Positions 22,301 through 34,212 of a stretch of 39,029 bases of DNA are shown here, in pieces. The stretch lies in contig JNEM01010206.1 of assembly GCA_000697335.1 (NCBI GenBank), forward strand, positions 1-39,029, in the 5' to 3' direction. The stretch comes from Conidiobolus incongruus B7586. Lineage: Eukaryota; Entomophthoromycota; Entomophthoromycetes; Entomophthorales; Conidiobolaceae. The position numbers and the translations under genes were made by a program. The notes under the pieces are model-generated. The model had not been told where the DNA came from. It was given only the letters and a program-made list of their open reading frames with translations, and ran no database searches. Each line of letters starts with the position of its first letter. Positions within the stretch are counted from its first letter, which is position 1.

Positions 22301-24879
22301 TTAGTCTGTACCTGAATCTTGGATACCCCGTTGAGTATTGAGATCATTTTGATATCCGTCATTTGGAGATACATCATTTTCGAAATCCATATCATTGATA
22401 GGTGCGTCAGAGTAATCTGAGTCAAGGACCGCCAATCCTTCTTGGAAAAGATCTTTGAAATCTGATTCTATGTGTGCTTCCGTATCTTGTTCAAAGTTCT
22501 CATTTTCATTAGAAGGTTGATAATTAGGTGATTCAGAAGGAGAGCTGACTCCAGAAGGGGTTTCTTCATCACTAGCAAATTGGATTTCAGGCGTCTTTGA
22601 TACTAGATTATCGTCATAAGGAGAGTCAATGTTAAATGAGGAAGATGGTGACCCATTCTCATAATCAGATACATCGCTCTCTTCTTGTGATATTCTATTA
22701 ATAATCTTTTTCCTTAAAAATTGATTGGGTTGGCTTGAATCTCTACGTCTTCTCCTCTTGGTACGACTAGGTGGTCTCAAAGATGGCGATCTTGGTTGCT
22801 TCAAATTTGCGCTATTGGGATGAAGATGCGTGTTCTCATCTTGATTAGAAGGTGATGCATAATCGCTTTGTGTGTCGCTTAAATCGTCATCAGTTTCAAT
22901 ATCAGTAAAGGATTCGCCAAATAATTCTTTAATCTCGGGGTCGTCAAGTGATGGCATCTCATTTTGCCACTTTTCAAGATAATCGTGGAATTCATCTTCG
23001 TTAATATTGGGCTCGACATCCGTATTTTCTGTCTCTGCAGTTTCTGAAGGATCGACTATAATGGGGATATTGCTGGTGTTACTATATTGAAGCATGTCAA
23101 CATCTGGAATTGGATAATCAGATTCATTTTTCTTTTCCCATTGAGTTACAGAATCATATAACCATTTAGAATGTACAACTTTGATGTTTGGCATCCTAAG
23201 TGCTTGGTTCACTTTATGGGTTTGTTTTGTAGCAACTAAATGGGTAGTTTTACTAGAAATACTAGTTGAGCATTTAGCACCAAAACTTTCTGCCCATATC
23301 CATGCATCTTGCCTAGAAGAATATTAATATGAGAAAAAACATAATTAATAGTATATCTTACTTGGTAGGATCAGCATCAATAGGAATGATACCACTAAAA
23401 GTGATATAAACCCCCTTTAGGACCTCAGATTTCAACTTGGGTAATAAAAAGGGAACAGTGGGCACTACGTTATCTATTTTTTGAAGTTCACGGTTGTCTT
23501 GGTACTTGTAAAACATCTCATGCAGACGCTTGAGTTGTTTAAGTATTAACAATAACTCTTTGTCATCTTCAGTAAGTTGAGCAACATGACCATTTTGAAT
23601 AGTATTGGTAATAGTAGGTTTAGTGGCTTGAGGTTGTTTGAGGTCATCATTAGTTTGACTAGTTACTTCGCCATTTACTCCTTTATTTTCGCTAGATCTG
23701 TTCTGATTATTCGAATCGGAATTAGACTCTTCATTATTTTTAGTCTCAGCAGCGGTAGCGGCATTAGGTACAATAGATGTCGGGTCATTTTTGTTAATTT
23801 CAGGTAAGTTATTAGCATTAATATCCCCAGTTCCTGGGAAAAATTCAAAGGGCACTACTCTAATCAAATTTGGTGACCATTCCCAGACATCTGGACGATC
23901 ATCAATAGCGACTACCATGGACTGGTCAGTTGGAAAGAGCCTACTTATTGATTTTGTGGAACTTAAATTCTCGTCTCTGGTAATTACACGTTCTCTAAAA
24001 TATTTATTCTGAGGGTCAATAATCTTGACAACTTCCAAAGCATAACTTCTAACTCCCATGGTATAAATATGAAATTCATAGAGTGGGTCTAATTCTTCTA
24101 GAAACTTCTTAAGAAAAGGACGAGGTTTTATATAATATATATTTGGAGAGTCGTTAAGCGTAAATTTTCCAATATCGTGAGTAGCAGGATAATTAATATT
24201 TTCAGGATCTGACATCCACTCACCAATTTTAGTATTTAATGAAGCATGAATAATTGTTTGGTCAAGATCGATAATTAAAGTTAATTTACGAGCTTTTAGC
24301 AATCTATTAGCATTTTCTAAATCTAACATTTCTGCATTCTATGTAATATAATCAAATTAACAATTTCAAATTTATTGAATTATAATTAACATTACCTTTT
24401 TTGTGGTAGTTATATTATTTGTAGAATGATCAAATTTAATGGAAGCTCTCTCTAATTCATATTTATTATGAGATAAGTTAAGATCTTTACCACAATCTAC
24501 ACAGAGGCCTGCAAATAATGTTTCATGTGTACACTCAACTTCAATTTTGGCGACAAATTCACTAATAAAAAAAACTGAATATTAATGGTTGAAATAAAAT
24601 TGAGAATATTTTAATAATGGAATCGGATAGTGCCACTTACCTCACTGTAATTTCCTCACCTTCTTCAACCAAGATCGATTCCAAAATGCCTTCAAATTGA
24701 GCAGTTAAAAAATGTCTCAAATATTCGGGTTCAGATTCTTCATTTCCATGTCTAGGGTTTAGAGATTCATACAATAATAGATTCGTGTTGTACTTGACTT
24801 CAGAACCAGGTTTTGCCAAAACCCTAATGATACGAGCAGGGAGATGCTCGGCGGGGATACGAACTTCTTGAAATCCCAT
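22301..24879 (-). CDS. FCP1: RNA polymerase II CTD phosphatase FCP1
   Basis: Four exons on the minus strand: 24641-24879, 24396-24561, 23362-24338 and 22301-23312, coding 797 residues (yeast Fcp1 is 732). FCP1 removes phosphate from the C-terminal repeats of RNA polymerase II and recycles the enzyme. Domain order fits the family: an N-terminal biotinyl/lipoyl-like region (about 1-85), a small region with CxxC (GLCVDCGKDL), the FCPH phosphatase domain with the catalytic DLDQT (residues 159-163) and AIDDRPDVW further on, a linker rich in N/S/T, then a BRCT domain (about 442-535, from KGVYITFSG to KWLYDSV) that spans the last intron. The tail is acidic and Ser-rich with a basic patch (KRRRRR), as in other FCP1s. 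The gene lies in line with NOC2, 710 bases upstream of it. Confidence 0.95.
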
Positions 24880-25856
24880 TGAAAAAACTAGGACTTAATA
24901 CTAAAGCTTTGGACTAATAATATAGTATAATATAGGGTATTTTTGATTAACTGCTATTTGTTAATTATAAAATATTGAATGAATTTAATAATTTTAAATT
25001 CACAAATAAAATTTTAATAACAAAAATTGCATTCTAAATCTCCATTTATGCTTTCATTGACTGTTATAAATTCAAATTTTGCTAAAAATCCATTGATGAC
25101 ATAACATTCAAAACTCTATTATCCAATCAAACCTCGATTATTAAGTCGTTCCATTTTTAGACCAAATTGAGTAATATTGCAACTTTAGCACATTTTATCC
25201 TCAAGTTGTTTTAAACTATTTTGACTTTAAAAATTTTTATGATTAAATACAAAATCTTTTATACAATTCGTTTATTTCATAAATCATATATATTTTCGTT
25301 TTTTTAATATTATTCAAACGAATATATAGCTATATACTAAAATTTATATGATAATTTATACAAAGTTAAATGATCGGACTAGTTTTCATTTCACCTTCTG
25401 AACAAATCTTTGATCAATTGAAAATTTATTGTTTTAATACAATATTAGTATTTTGTAATATATTTTGAATAATATATATTTCGTTAACTGGTATAGAAAA
25501 TTGTTGATATTTAAACTATATTTTTGATTTATATCAAATTATAAAATATTTACCTACTTGAAAACTTGAACAATTATGCACTTACACAGACTACATATCA
25601 TCTTCCAAGTATCATTAACAGTTTTATTTTATATTATCTAAGCTGAATAATATAAAAAATTCTATATCTATTTTAAAAAATTTAATAAATGATAATTTCA
25701 AACATAACATAGTTCTGAAGATTTTAATTTTTATTCAATTTATTTATTTTATACATTGAAATCAAATTAATAGTTTAATTTATATCATCCAAAATATAAT
25801 TGTAAAAAAAATAATTTATTTTTTTAAACTTGATTGTTAATTAAGTATGTGTTGCT
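24880..25856. other. Intergenic DNA between FCP1 start and the P2X gene end
   Basis: AT-rich with no exon-like stretch. The left part is the FCP1 promoter region. Confidence 0.6.
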
Positions 25857-27199
25857 CTATAATGGAATTTCTTCAACTTTAGGCTTTTCTTCATATTCAC
25901 CTAATAATTAAATAAAATTAATATCAAATTGAAATATATTGGATTTAATTTACCTTTTTCAGTTGAAGATCTATTAGATTTCAAAGCAGCCTCTATTTCC
26001 CCCAATGTTTTCAATTCAGGAGGATTACCTCTGATACTGATGGTACTTTCCTCTGACTCAGATAGGTCATAGGCTTGCTTTCTCGTCTCTTCCCATTTCC
26101 TTGTGCTGGTAAATTTATGCTGTTCATAAATATCCTTCTCCTTGACAATATTTAACATAACAAACTCTACTGCCCATTGTGATAAATCCAGCATTGCCAT
26201 ACCCGCAACAATATTAAGAATCAAGTTAATGATATTAAATGCCCCAATACTTCCTGTTTGAATGAACATTATCCTAATACCATGCGTATTGACAACTGTA
26301 AAATGATTCATTGGTGAGGGATCTGTTGATAGAAGATTATCATATACAGACTCAACATATTTGAAATCGGCACCAGGCGCTTCTTGAACAGTTATTTCAT
26401 AAGTCACCTCCCAAGGACGATACCAAGGATTCTCGTAATTAATTAAGGCCAAAAGTACTATTCCTTCATATCTCTTAGGCTTGGATCTCTCATTTTCTAC
26501 TTCATCTAGATCAATTCCTCCTGCTTCTAATATTTGATCTACAGAGAATACATAATCTTTATCTTTTCCTTTAATAGGAAACTTTACAATTGGCTTATCT
26601 TTGGAATCTAGAATCTCCCCTCTCATTGACCTTGAAGTCAAGACTTCTCCAGTTGTCGGACTCATGATGGAATGATCAATCAGTATTGTGTAATATTCAG
26701 GATAGCTAGCGTAAAATGCAATAGCTCTATCATAATCGTTAGAATTATGCTCATAGATATCGTAAATACAATTGCGATCAGAAGAGATTAAACCATGTTG
26801 TGAGCTTTGACATCCAGGCTTCAAATCGTTATATAGAGTTAAATTTACTCTAGTAGGGACAAGGATAGAATGCTCAGTTGATCCATAAAATTCAGCTATA
26901 TATCTGCAGCCCAATGCTGGAGAATAATCCTTAGCACAATAATCCAAGTTTTTGCTCGATTCAAGCTTTTCAAAATCGGGTACACGCACAGACACTCGAA
27001 CGCTACCACCCGATGGCTTATCAAGATCCATGTAGCCTCTCTTATACATCAATTCATATAGCCCAATATATAATAGTGCCAAAATGGTCAAAAGAGTGTT
27101 GAATAAACCCAATCTAGGATCTTTGATCTTCACGACAGCTTGGGTCTCAAAAGTTGTGGTATTGTCTACAATCCAATTGATAAACTTTCTGAGAACCAT
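25857..27199 (-). CDS. P2X-type ligand-gated cation channel
   Basis: Two exons on the minus strand (25954-27199 and 25857-25900) code 429 residues. P2X channels are trimers with two membrane spans and a large extracellular domain, opened by ATP in animals; in Dictyostelium they act in the contractile vacuole. Marks of the family: a short N-terminus with T19 in a TxxxVKIKD setting, TM1 at about 32-51 ending KRGY, an ectodomain with YYTILIDHSIMSP (170-181), and GIRIMFIQTGSIGAFNIINL (307-326) leading into TM2 (to about 350). After TM2 the trafficking motif YxxxK is kept (Y358-K362). Animal ATP-binding residues are changed: the lysine pair after TM1 reads SVRVSVR (66-72), NFR reads DFK (278-280), and the lysine just before GIR is N304. 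Only four cysteines lie in the ectodomain (88, 98, 130, 144), against ten in vertebrates. Its ligand is therefore open. Confidence 0.85.
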
Positions 27200-27276
27200 T
27201 ATATTTTTATAATATTCTTGATATATGTGTAGTTGACATCAATTCACTAACTACAACAATTATTCATCAAATGATA

Positions 27277-27284
27277 TATTTATA
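27277..27284 (-). promoter_or_regulatory. TATA-like box of the P2X gene
   Basis: TATAAATA on the minus strand about 78 bases upstream of the P2X ATG. Weak evidence in AT-rich DNA. Confidence 0.3.
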
Positions 27285-27371
27285 CTCTAGAGAGGATATT
27301 AAATATAACTTTTCAAACAGTATCAACAACTTCATACTTCTTGTAAGTCCTGATTCAGAAATATTTATCCT

Positions 27372-27608
27372 ATGAATCAAAAGTACTATTTCAAAGACTT
27401 CAATCACTTTGATGATTTTGAAATTTGGCATTCTTTGAAAGATACTCCTTCGGAATTATTTCAAATATATTTCAAAAAACGGGTCATCTACCACAGTCTA
27501 AATACCACAATAGTGGTTCCTATCTCTTACTATGATAAGTTTATTTTATTAATAATCTTTGCAGCTCTATTACCTAATATAATATCGGAAGAATTTCACA
27601 TATTTTAA
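27372..27608 (+). CDS. Doubtful small ORF, 78 residues, unknown
   Basis: An open frame starting MNQKYYFKDF and ending in TAA, divergent from the P2X gene. Its base composition is intermediate between exons and intergenic DNA here. The residues are mixed (acidic and aromatic N-terminus, hydrophobic C-terminal third FILLIIFAALLP), which is more protein-like than most chance frames in the window. AATAAA-like signals follow within 50 bases. No family is recognised. It could be a relic of a larger gene. Confidence 0.3.
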   Translation: MNQKYYFKDFNHFDDFEIWHSLKDTPSELFQIYFKKRVIYHSLNTTIVVPISYYDKFILLIIFAALLPNIISEEFHIF

Positions 27609-27814
27609 ATTTACAATAAAGGAATTTGGTTCTAGGAATGCAATAAACTTTAGAGTAATATTTTAACCAATTAAATTCTGAATGAGAGCAACAAAGTAAA
27701 GTTTCAATTTTATAAAACTTAATATAATATCCTAAAAATATAACTTAACAGTATAACTATGAATAAAAAGTAATTTATATTAAATAAAATATTTGATGGA
27801 AATATTTTATCTTA

Positions 27815-29132
27815 TTACTATAGAATTGAAGAAATGGGAAATTTTTTAATTTCTGATTTTTCAAACATATTATTAGTTTCAAATAAGCAAATATATACAA
27901 AACAAATAGGAAAATAAATAGTTTTGAATTATATATATATATATATATAATAATTTTTTTGATTAAAAAATGAATTTTTTAAAATTAGTTGTTTAATTTA
28001 ATCATGTTTAAACTAAATAGTAACTATCAAAAGTTTTTTATTTTAGTATCAGTAAAACTTAACCACAAACCCTCTAAAATCATTTAAAATTTACAAACAG
28101 CTTTTGGTAATGAAGCATTATCTAAATTAACAATTTATTGCTAGGTAAATTACTTTAAGGTTAAGAGAGAAACTACCTAAAACTTGTTAAAATCTAGAAG
28201 ATTAATTTTAACTATTACTTTTTTAATTATTAATAAAGTAAAAAATTATATTGAAAAACACCTTTTTATTTTAGTTAAAGAATTATCAAAACACTTTAAT
28301 ATTAGTTACACAAGTATTTTATATATATTAAAGTTTAAATTAAAATTAATTAATAAAAATATAAAATAGGTACCTTATAATTTAACTAAAGCTTAAAAAA
28401 AAGCTAGAGTAACTATTGCTAAACAAAACTTACTAAGGTATAACCAGAAACCAAAGCTTTTATAGTGAATTATTATAATTAATGAATCTTAAATTCCTTT
28501 GTATAATCTTTTGTTAAAATATAAATCAAGGTGTTAGATTAAACTAAATCAACCCCCTCTACAAATTCCTTTAAATAAACACTTTATTGATAAGCAAATG
28601 TTAATTATAGTAATAAATTATAATAGCATATGCTATTCTTATTTAGTTCCTAAAGGAAAATCTATTAATAGTAAACTTTATATTTCTTTTTTAAATAAAA
28701 CTATTTCTAATTAGTATTCTTAATATAATTTAAGAAAACCTATTATTTTACATGATAATTACAAAATACATAAATCTAAAGTTGTAAAAAACTTTCTAAT
28801 TAAAAATAACTGGAAAAAACTACCACATCTAGTATATTCCTTAGATTATAACCTATGTGATTATAATTGTTTTGGGCAATTAAAAAACCAGCTTACAAGA
28901 AAGAAAATTTCTACAGGAAAATTTAATTGGTTTGTAAAACATCAAATTTCAGTCTTTAATAAAAAGAACTGTTTTTTAGGTGTTAGATCTTTGCTAAAAG
29001 TATAGCAAAAAGTTATTAGAAATAAAAGAAATTATTAATTTTATATTATATATTTATTTTTACTTTGTATATATTAAAATGTTTATTTTTTTTCAATCAC
29101 AAAAAATTCCCATTATTTAAATTACAAAGTAA
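27815..29132 (+). mobile_element. Mariner-type (Tc1/mariner, DD34D) DNA transposon, decayed, copy 2
   Basis: 1318 bp between TA duplications (27813-27814 and 29133-29134), with imperfect terminal inverted repeats of about 33 bp, homologous end to end to 4067-5374. The transposase can be followed in frame pieces on the plus strand: a helix-turn-helix (KELSKHFNISYTSILYILK, 28280-28336), then a stop where mariners have W in WVPHELT (here VPYNLT follows), the catalytic LHDN (Asp at 28754-28756) and SLDYNLCDY (Asp at 28859-28861). The two Asp are 35 residues apart, i.e. 34 between, the DD34D spacing of mariner. The C-terminus (GQLKNQL, then QKVI) also fits mariner. Several in-frame stops make it inactive. 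It is better preserved than copy 1. Confidence 0.92.
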
Positions 29133-29134
29133 TA

Positions 29135-31769
29135 ATAAAGTGATATTCCCCTTTAATTAATATAATCACATTTAATTTACTTCACATTCATCAAGTCAAA
29201 GCTTTTGAAGAAATAATATATTTATTCTATACAAAGATTTCTAATTTATTGTTAATGAGTTTTTTTAATATTACTAAATCTAAAGTTATCTGTGTTTTAT
29301 TTTACTAATAGTTATTTGGAATAATTCATTATGAAAAGATTAAACAATGTTGATTGAACAATATATATCTTTAGACTGCAATATTTAAGTTGAAATATGT
29401 CGTATACATAGTTTCTTATAATTTATTATTTGCTAAAATCTATTATTTAAATAAATAATATTATTAACTAGAAATTCTGATTTTAAATAAATATGAGTTA
29501 GCCTTATCAAAATAAATATGTAATTGTGAAAATTTAATTTATTATACTATTTATTTAATTTAGGTTCATATTTGAAAGTTTTTGATAAATTTATGTTTAT
29601 ATCTTTAATATTGCCTATGTAATATATAGTTGAGCGATTTTTTATATTAACTTTTATCATTTATAGAATTATATTAAAAAATACTGGAGAATATATAAAT
29701 AAGGTATTTAATATAATGCAATAATGTTAAAAAAAAATAATTTTTTCATGTAGAAAATTTTCAAAATTCTAAAATTTGACTCATTGGATCATATTAAACA
29801 TCTGACTATGGTAAAACCAGCTTTCTGAAATATATAGGTTTTATAGGAAATTAATTATTAATAACATATTAAATAAAGTATCTTTATTTCAGTATATATA
29901 TATGTTTATATATTATGATTCCAAAAGGTATTTTAAATTTTTGTTAAATACAATCTCTTAAAATATTTCTTGTGTTTCATTTAAAATAATCACTTGTTAA
30001 TCCATATATAAGTATCTTTCATAATATTAATTATTATAATATAGTTCTTAAACCAACATCTAATATATTAAGAATAATATTGATTAACTGTGAATTTCTT
30101 AACCAAAGCTAATAAAAATTTTAGTAATAATTTAACAAAACATTATTTCTATTTAATGATATGGCGTTTCAAGAGTAATAAACTTATTTTGCTTTTACCA
30201 ATTATAGTTAATCATATTGATGTATATAATTTAAGTTTTATAGAATAAAATTCACATCAAATATTTCAATCATAAGCTGCAACATCCCGCAATATTTTGA
30301 ATACATAAAATAAGCTTTAATCTTTAAAAGATATTTTTCACCTTAATTCTGCAAGTTGGATTTCAAAATATTTGACCCAATGTGTTGCCTTATATCCCAA
30401 ACAGTGTTTTATTAAAAATATAATTTTTCAAATTAATCGATGAGAATTTAATATTACTAAAGATATAGTGCTGCCTGTTTTAAACAATAATCTTTAAAAG
30501 ATATATTAATAGTTATAATAGTAAAAATAACTCAATAATTTGCAATACAAACTGACACTAATTATATTTCATATATAAAGACAAAAACATTTTTAACTGT
30601 ATTTGTCATATATTCATAGATTAGATCCTATTGGGAAGATGAAATTACTCCAAGTAAACTGAATTGAATTAGGTGAAGTAAATTATAAAAAACCATATTT
30701 CAAATATAGTTATAACTTATCTTCTTAGCTTGACTTTATCATTTAAAGGTTGTTTAATTTCATTGAATTGAAACACTCCAAATTTATTCGAAATCAAGTA
30801 TAGAGAAATTTAATAAGAGTGTAACTGATTGATCGTTGGATTGGTATCTAATATTCAAATATCAAATACTTCATTATCAGATAAACGTTATGTTTTCATA
30901 CTATAACTATATATTGGATATTATATCAGACTCATTCGTTTAAATATGACTTAATTATGCTAAGATAGCATCTGATTTAATAGCATTGATAAATAAAAAA
31001 CTAATAGTTTCCATATTAGAATTCTTACACCGCAGATGGTTCACAATGATTTGATACAATTTTTATTCACATTATCCAACTATACTCTCTGTGACTAATC
31101 TTAAGCTGATCTCCCCAACTTTTCTCTAACTGTCGAATTTCAAAATTTGGTCAGATTCCAATTTTCTATATTTGTAGGATACTTAATTTGATAATGGTGT
31201 AAGCGTTATGAGAAGGAGATTATACAAATTACACTGATTGAATGAGATTTGTTTAATAGAGATAGCACACATCATAATGATATGAGTTGAAACTGTATAC
31301 CACCATGTTAATTTATAATAATAAATATAAACGCCCTGTTTTAAATAGTGTGTTAGGATAAGATGATGAAATTGAATTAAGTCCTATCAGTCCGTCATTA
31401 GGTTAAAATCAATTAAATTAAACTTCGAATAGCTCCTCAAGTTTAAACAATCGACTTACCACACTCTTTTTCTGCTTAAGATTCCAATTACCAATAAAAA
31501 TGATGCGATTTCAAAAAAGTATAAAAGTTGGACCAATCCATAAGAAATTGTGTTTCAAGCTTTTATCCAGTTTTTCTGACTAATAAATTCTTTATTTTCC
31601 TTCTACTCTCTATTTGATTTTTAGAAGGCTCCTTTTCCGAACAGGCTTGTATTATTTTTATTAACTTGTATTCTTCTATTTGATTATTGTCCCATTTTTG
31701 TATATACTTCAATCAACTTTAACTATCTATCAACACTTACTCGGCAATTACCCAATTATCCTTTTAACG
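29135..31769. other. Long intergenic region, promoter side of the 31770 gene
   Basis: About 2.6 kb. The first 1.8 kb is AT-rich with nothing recognised. From about 31000 the sequence is less AT-rich with pyrimidine runs, probably promoter and 5' UTR of the gene at 31770. An open frame reaching back to 31680 has no ATG upstream of 31770. Confidence 0.55.
31520..31537 (+). promoter_or_regulatory. TATA-like and CCAAT motifs upstream of the 31770 gene
   Basis: TATAAAAG (31520-31527) and CCAAT (31533-31537) about 240 bases before the ATG. The order, TATA before CCAAT, is unusual, so the pair may be coincidence. Confidence 0.25.
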
Positions 31770-33135
31770 ATGACTGAAACTATTAACACAATATTAGACA
31801 CTCTAGAAAATGATTATTCTAAAATGAGTTTGGAGCCTAAAATTAACTATGAAACCAAAGAATCACATATAACCGATTCCAACGACATTGATCCCGATAT
31901 CACACTGGATGGTAGTGAAAATTTATTTCCACCTCCTTACCAAAGCTCAATGGCTAGAAACCCTCACTCAGACCATCCCAGTATGAATATGATGTTATAT
32001 GAAAAAGTAATAATTTATCGCTTAGTATTATCAATGTGAGATTAATTTTATTTTTTTTAGATGCTCAATTTAGAATGTTTGGTATCTAATATTCATGATA
32101 CTATCGTGGATAGTGCATTACTTAATAAGGATGTTTCTCAACAACTTAAAGAGTAATCTTATATAATGCAGAATTTGCCCTTGTGCAATTATATTAATAT
32201 TTTATTTTCTTAGAATAAATGATACTATGAATAAGTTTCAAAAAGAAGCATCCGTTCGCTTGCGACAAAAACTTAGTGTAAAGCCAGACTGCCAAGTAAT
32301 GCTCAAAAATACACCTATTTTATAAGGAATAGTTATTGATACTATTTGACTTTAGACTCTCTTTAACCCTGATGGCTCACAGCCTGCTAAAACACCTACC
32401 ATGGAAAATGAAGACTGTTTTCCCGTTGAAGAAGACAGTCAACGATATGATAGAGTATGTTCAATGGTTGAAACCCTAATATCGGATGCCAACACGGTAT
32501 TATCAAATCGTGGTATTCCTTCTAAAGAACTATTTCAAAAACAATTGGAGAATGATCTCGCTGAACTTGGCCCATTGATGAAATCAACCGATTCAATTTC
32601 TAAAGCCGAGGAAATGACTCATCACTCAGAACCACCTACTATCTATGCTGAGCCTCAGCCTGTTGAAGAACCTGAGACTAATGGGGATTCACTGGTATTT
32701 GAATTTTCTTGCAGTTTCAAACGTCCTGGCAACTCCACAATTCCTCGCAGTTTGAAAAAGAAGCTTACTTTGCCTCTGTTTCGTCAACAGTCACTTACTT
32801 CTTCCAATGACAAATCATTAACAGATAGTAGTTCAACACAATCTACCGAGACTGCTTTGATTGATCCATCTTTGGTTACATTTTCAAATTTTGGAACTGT
32901 TGGATTATTAGTCCTTCTTGCCTATTGGACTTTCTTGTTTACTCTTGGTACTGTACTCCTGGATTCTTCTCTCTGTGATATGGCTGGACTTCAAGTAATG
33001 GAACTTGTTGATGCTATTTCAGGTTCTCGCGCTAAACGTGTTGAGCAAAGACGCCTTGCAACTAAGAAATCATTCCCCCGTATCGAGTACCAAATCCCTA
33101 TTGCACCTGTCAGACATCGTAGGAACTCATTTTAA
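31770..33135 (+). CDS. Orphan protein with one C-terminal membrane segment
   Basis: Four exons (31770-32006, 32061-32152, 32214-32295, 32356-33135) join in frame to 396 residues. The start is the first ATG (MTETINTILDTL). I do not recognise the family. The N-terminal part is acidic and partly helical: the segment around exons 2-3 (LVSNIHDTIVDSALLNKDVS to ASVRLRQKL, about residues 84-130) has a heptad-like spacing that may form a coiled coil. Residues 150-310 are mostly disordered, rich in S, T, P and E, with a basic patch PRSLKKKLTLP. One long hydrophobic segment lies at about 318-340 (GTVGLLVLLAYWTFLFTLGTV), followed by a basic tail (RAKRVEQRRLATKK, PVRHRRNSF). The layout suits a tail-proximal membrane-anchored protein of an inner membrane system (nuclear envelope or ER), but that is only inference. 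Confidence 0.7.
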
Positions 33136-34212
33136 CTTATAATCAACTAGGTGATCATAAATATTTAGCTGAGAATTCACATTCATTGTATATTTTATTA
33201 ATTAAATATGTACATATTAACTTGAACATCTCCAATCGCGCTAAAGATTTTAATTGAGCACTAATCCTATTTATTTATGATCTTTAACCAAATTGTTAAA
33301 ATGAACAATGACTTTGACAATCTATACTTGTATTAAAAAATTATAAAAATGGACTAAATATTATATCTATTGCATATATTATAGCAATATTTAATAAAGG
33401 ACTATTTATTTTTATTCTCATTTAACTTGCAGGTAAATATTATTTAGATATGATACCTAGAACCAAAGATTCTAACAATCAAATATGACTAAACTAGTAA
33501 CTTCTTAGTAAAATATAGCTTAAACTGAGCAATTCAATCAAAATATTTGTCTATCTGACATGTATCATCTACTTTATGAAAAATGATTTCAAATTAATTT
33601 TGAAACAAAATTTCCTTATTTCAAAATAATAAAAAAATAAATACTGATGTTAAAACAAAAAATAATTTAACCACATAAATTGGAATCAAAATAATCTTAT
33701 TGCTCTACTAATTTGAATATGGTTAAATATTTTTAATAATTTGAATCGATTTAACACTGTTATCTAGTAATTTCTAATGATTATTCTATCATGATGTAAT
33801 TTTATTAAATCAATTTAACCTATATTTATTAATCTTTAATATTAAATTGGTTTCAATCAATGAATGAATTAATTTTCAGAAATTACTATGACTGCGAGGA
33901 TAATGAATGGATTAATTTTTCAGATGATTTCATAATCGAACGCCGATTATTTAGCTGATTTAACCAACTTTTTTATTGATATTTAATGTTGCGAAAATTA
34001 TTAAAATCTAATATTATATAAAAGAATATTATGGTTATTACTACTTTTAGTATTCTAAAATATATTTTTAATTATATTATTAATTAAATTACATTGATCA
34101 AATTAGATCTTAGTATTTTATTTGGATGGAGTACTTGTTGCTTTGATATTCTTAGTTTTGATGTATATGCATATATTATTATCAGTTTGTTAGATTAACT
34201 ATACAATTATAA
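33136..34212. other. Convergent intergenic region
   Basis: AT-rich DNA between the 3' ends of two convergent genes. No gene or repeat recognised. Confidence 0.6.

Noticed and set aside
28184-28369. 61-codon frame as a separate gene
   Set aside because: It is a surviving piece of the mariner transposase (helix-turn-helix part), not a host gene.
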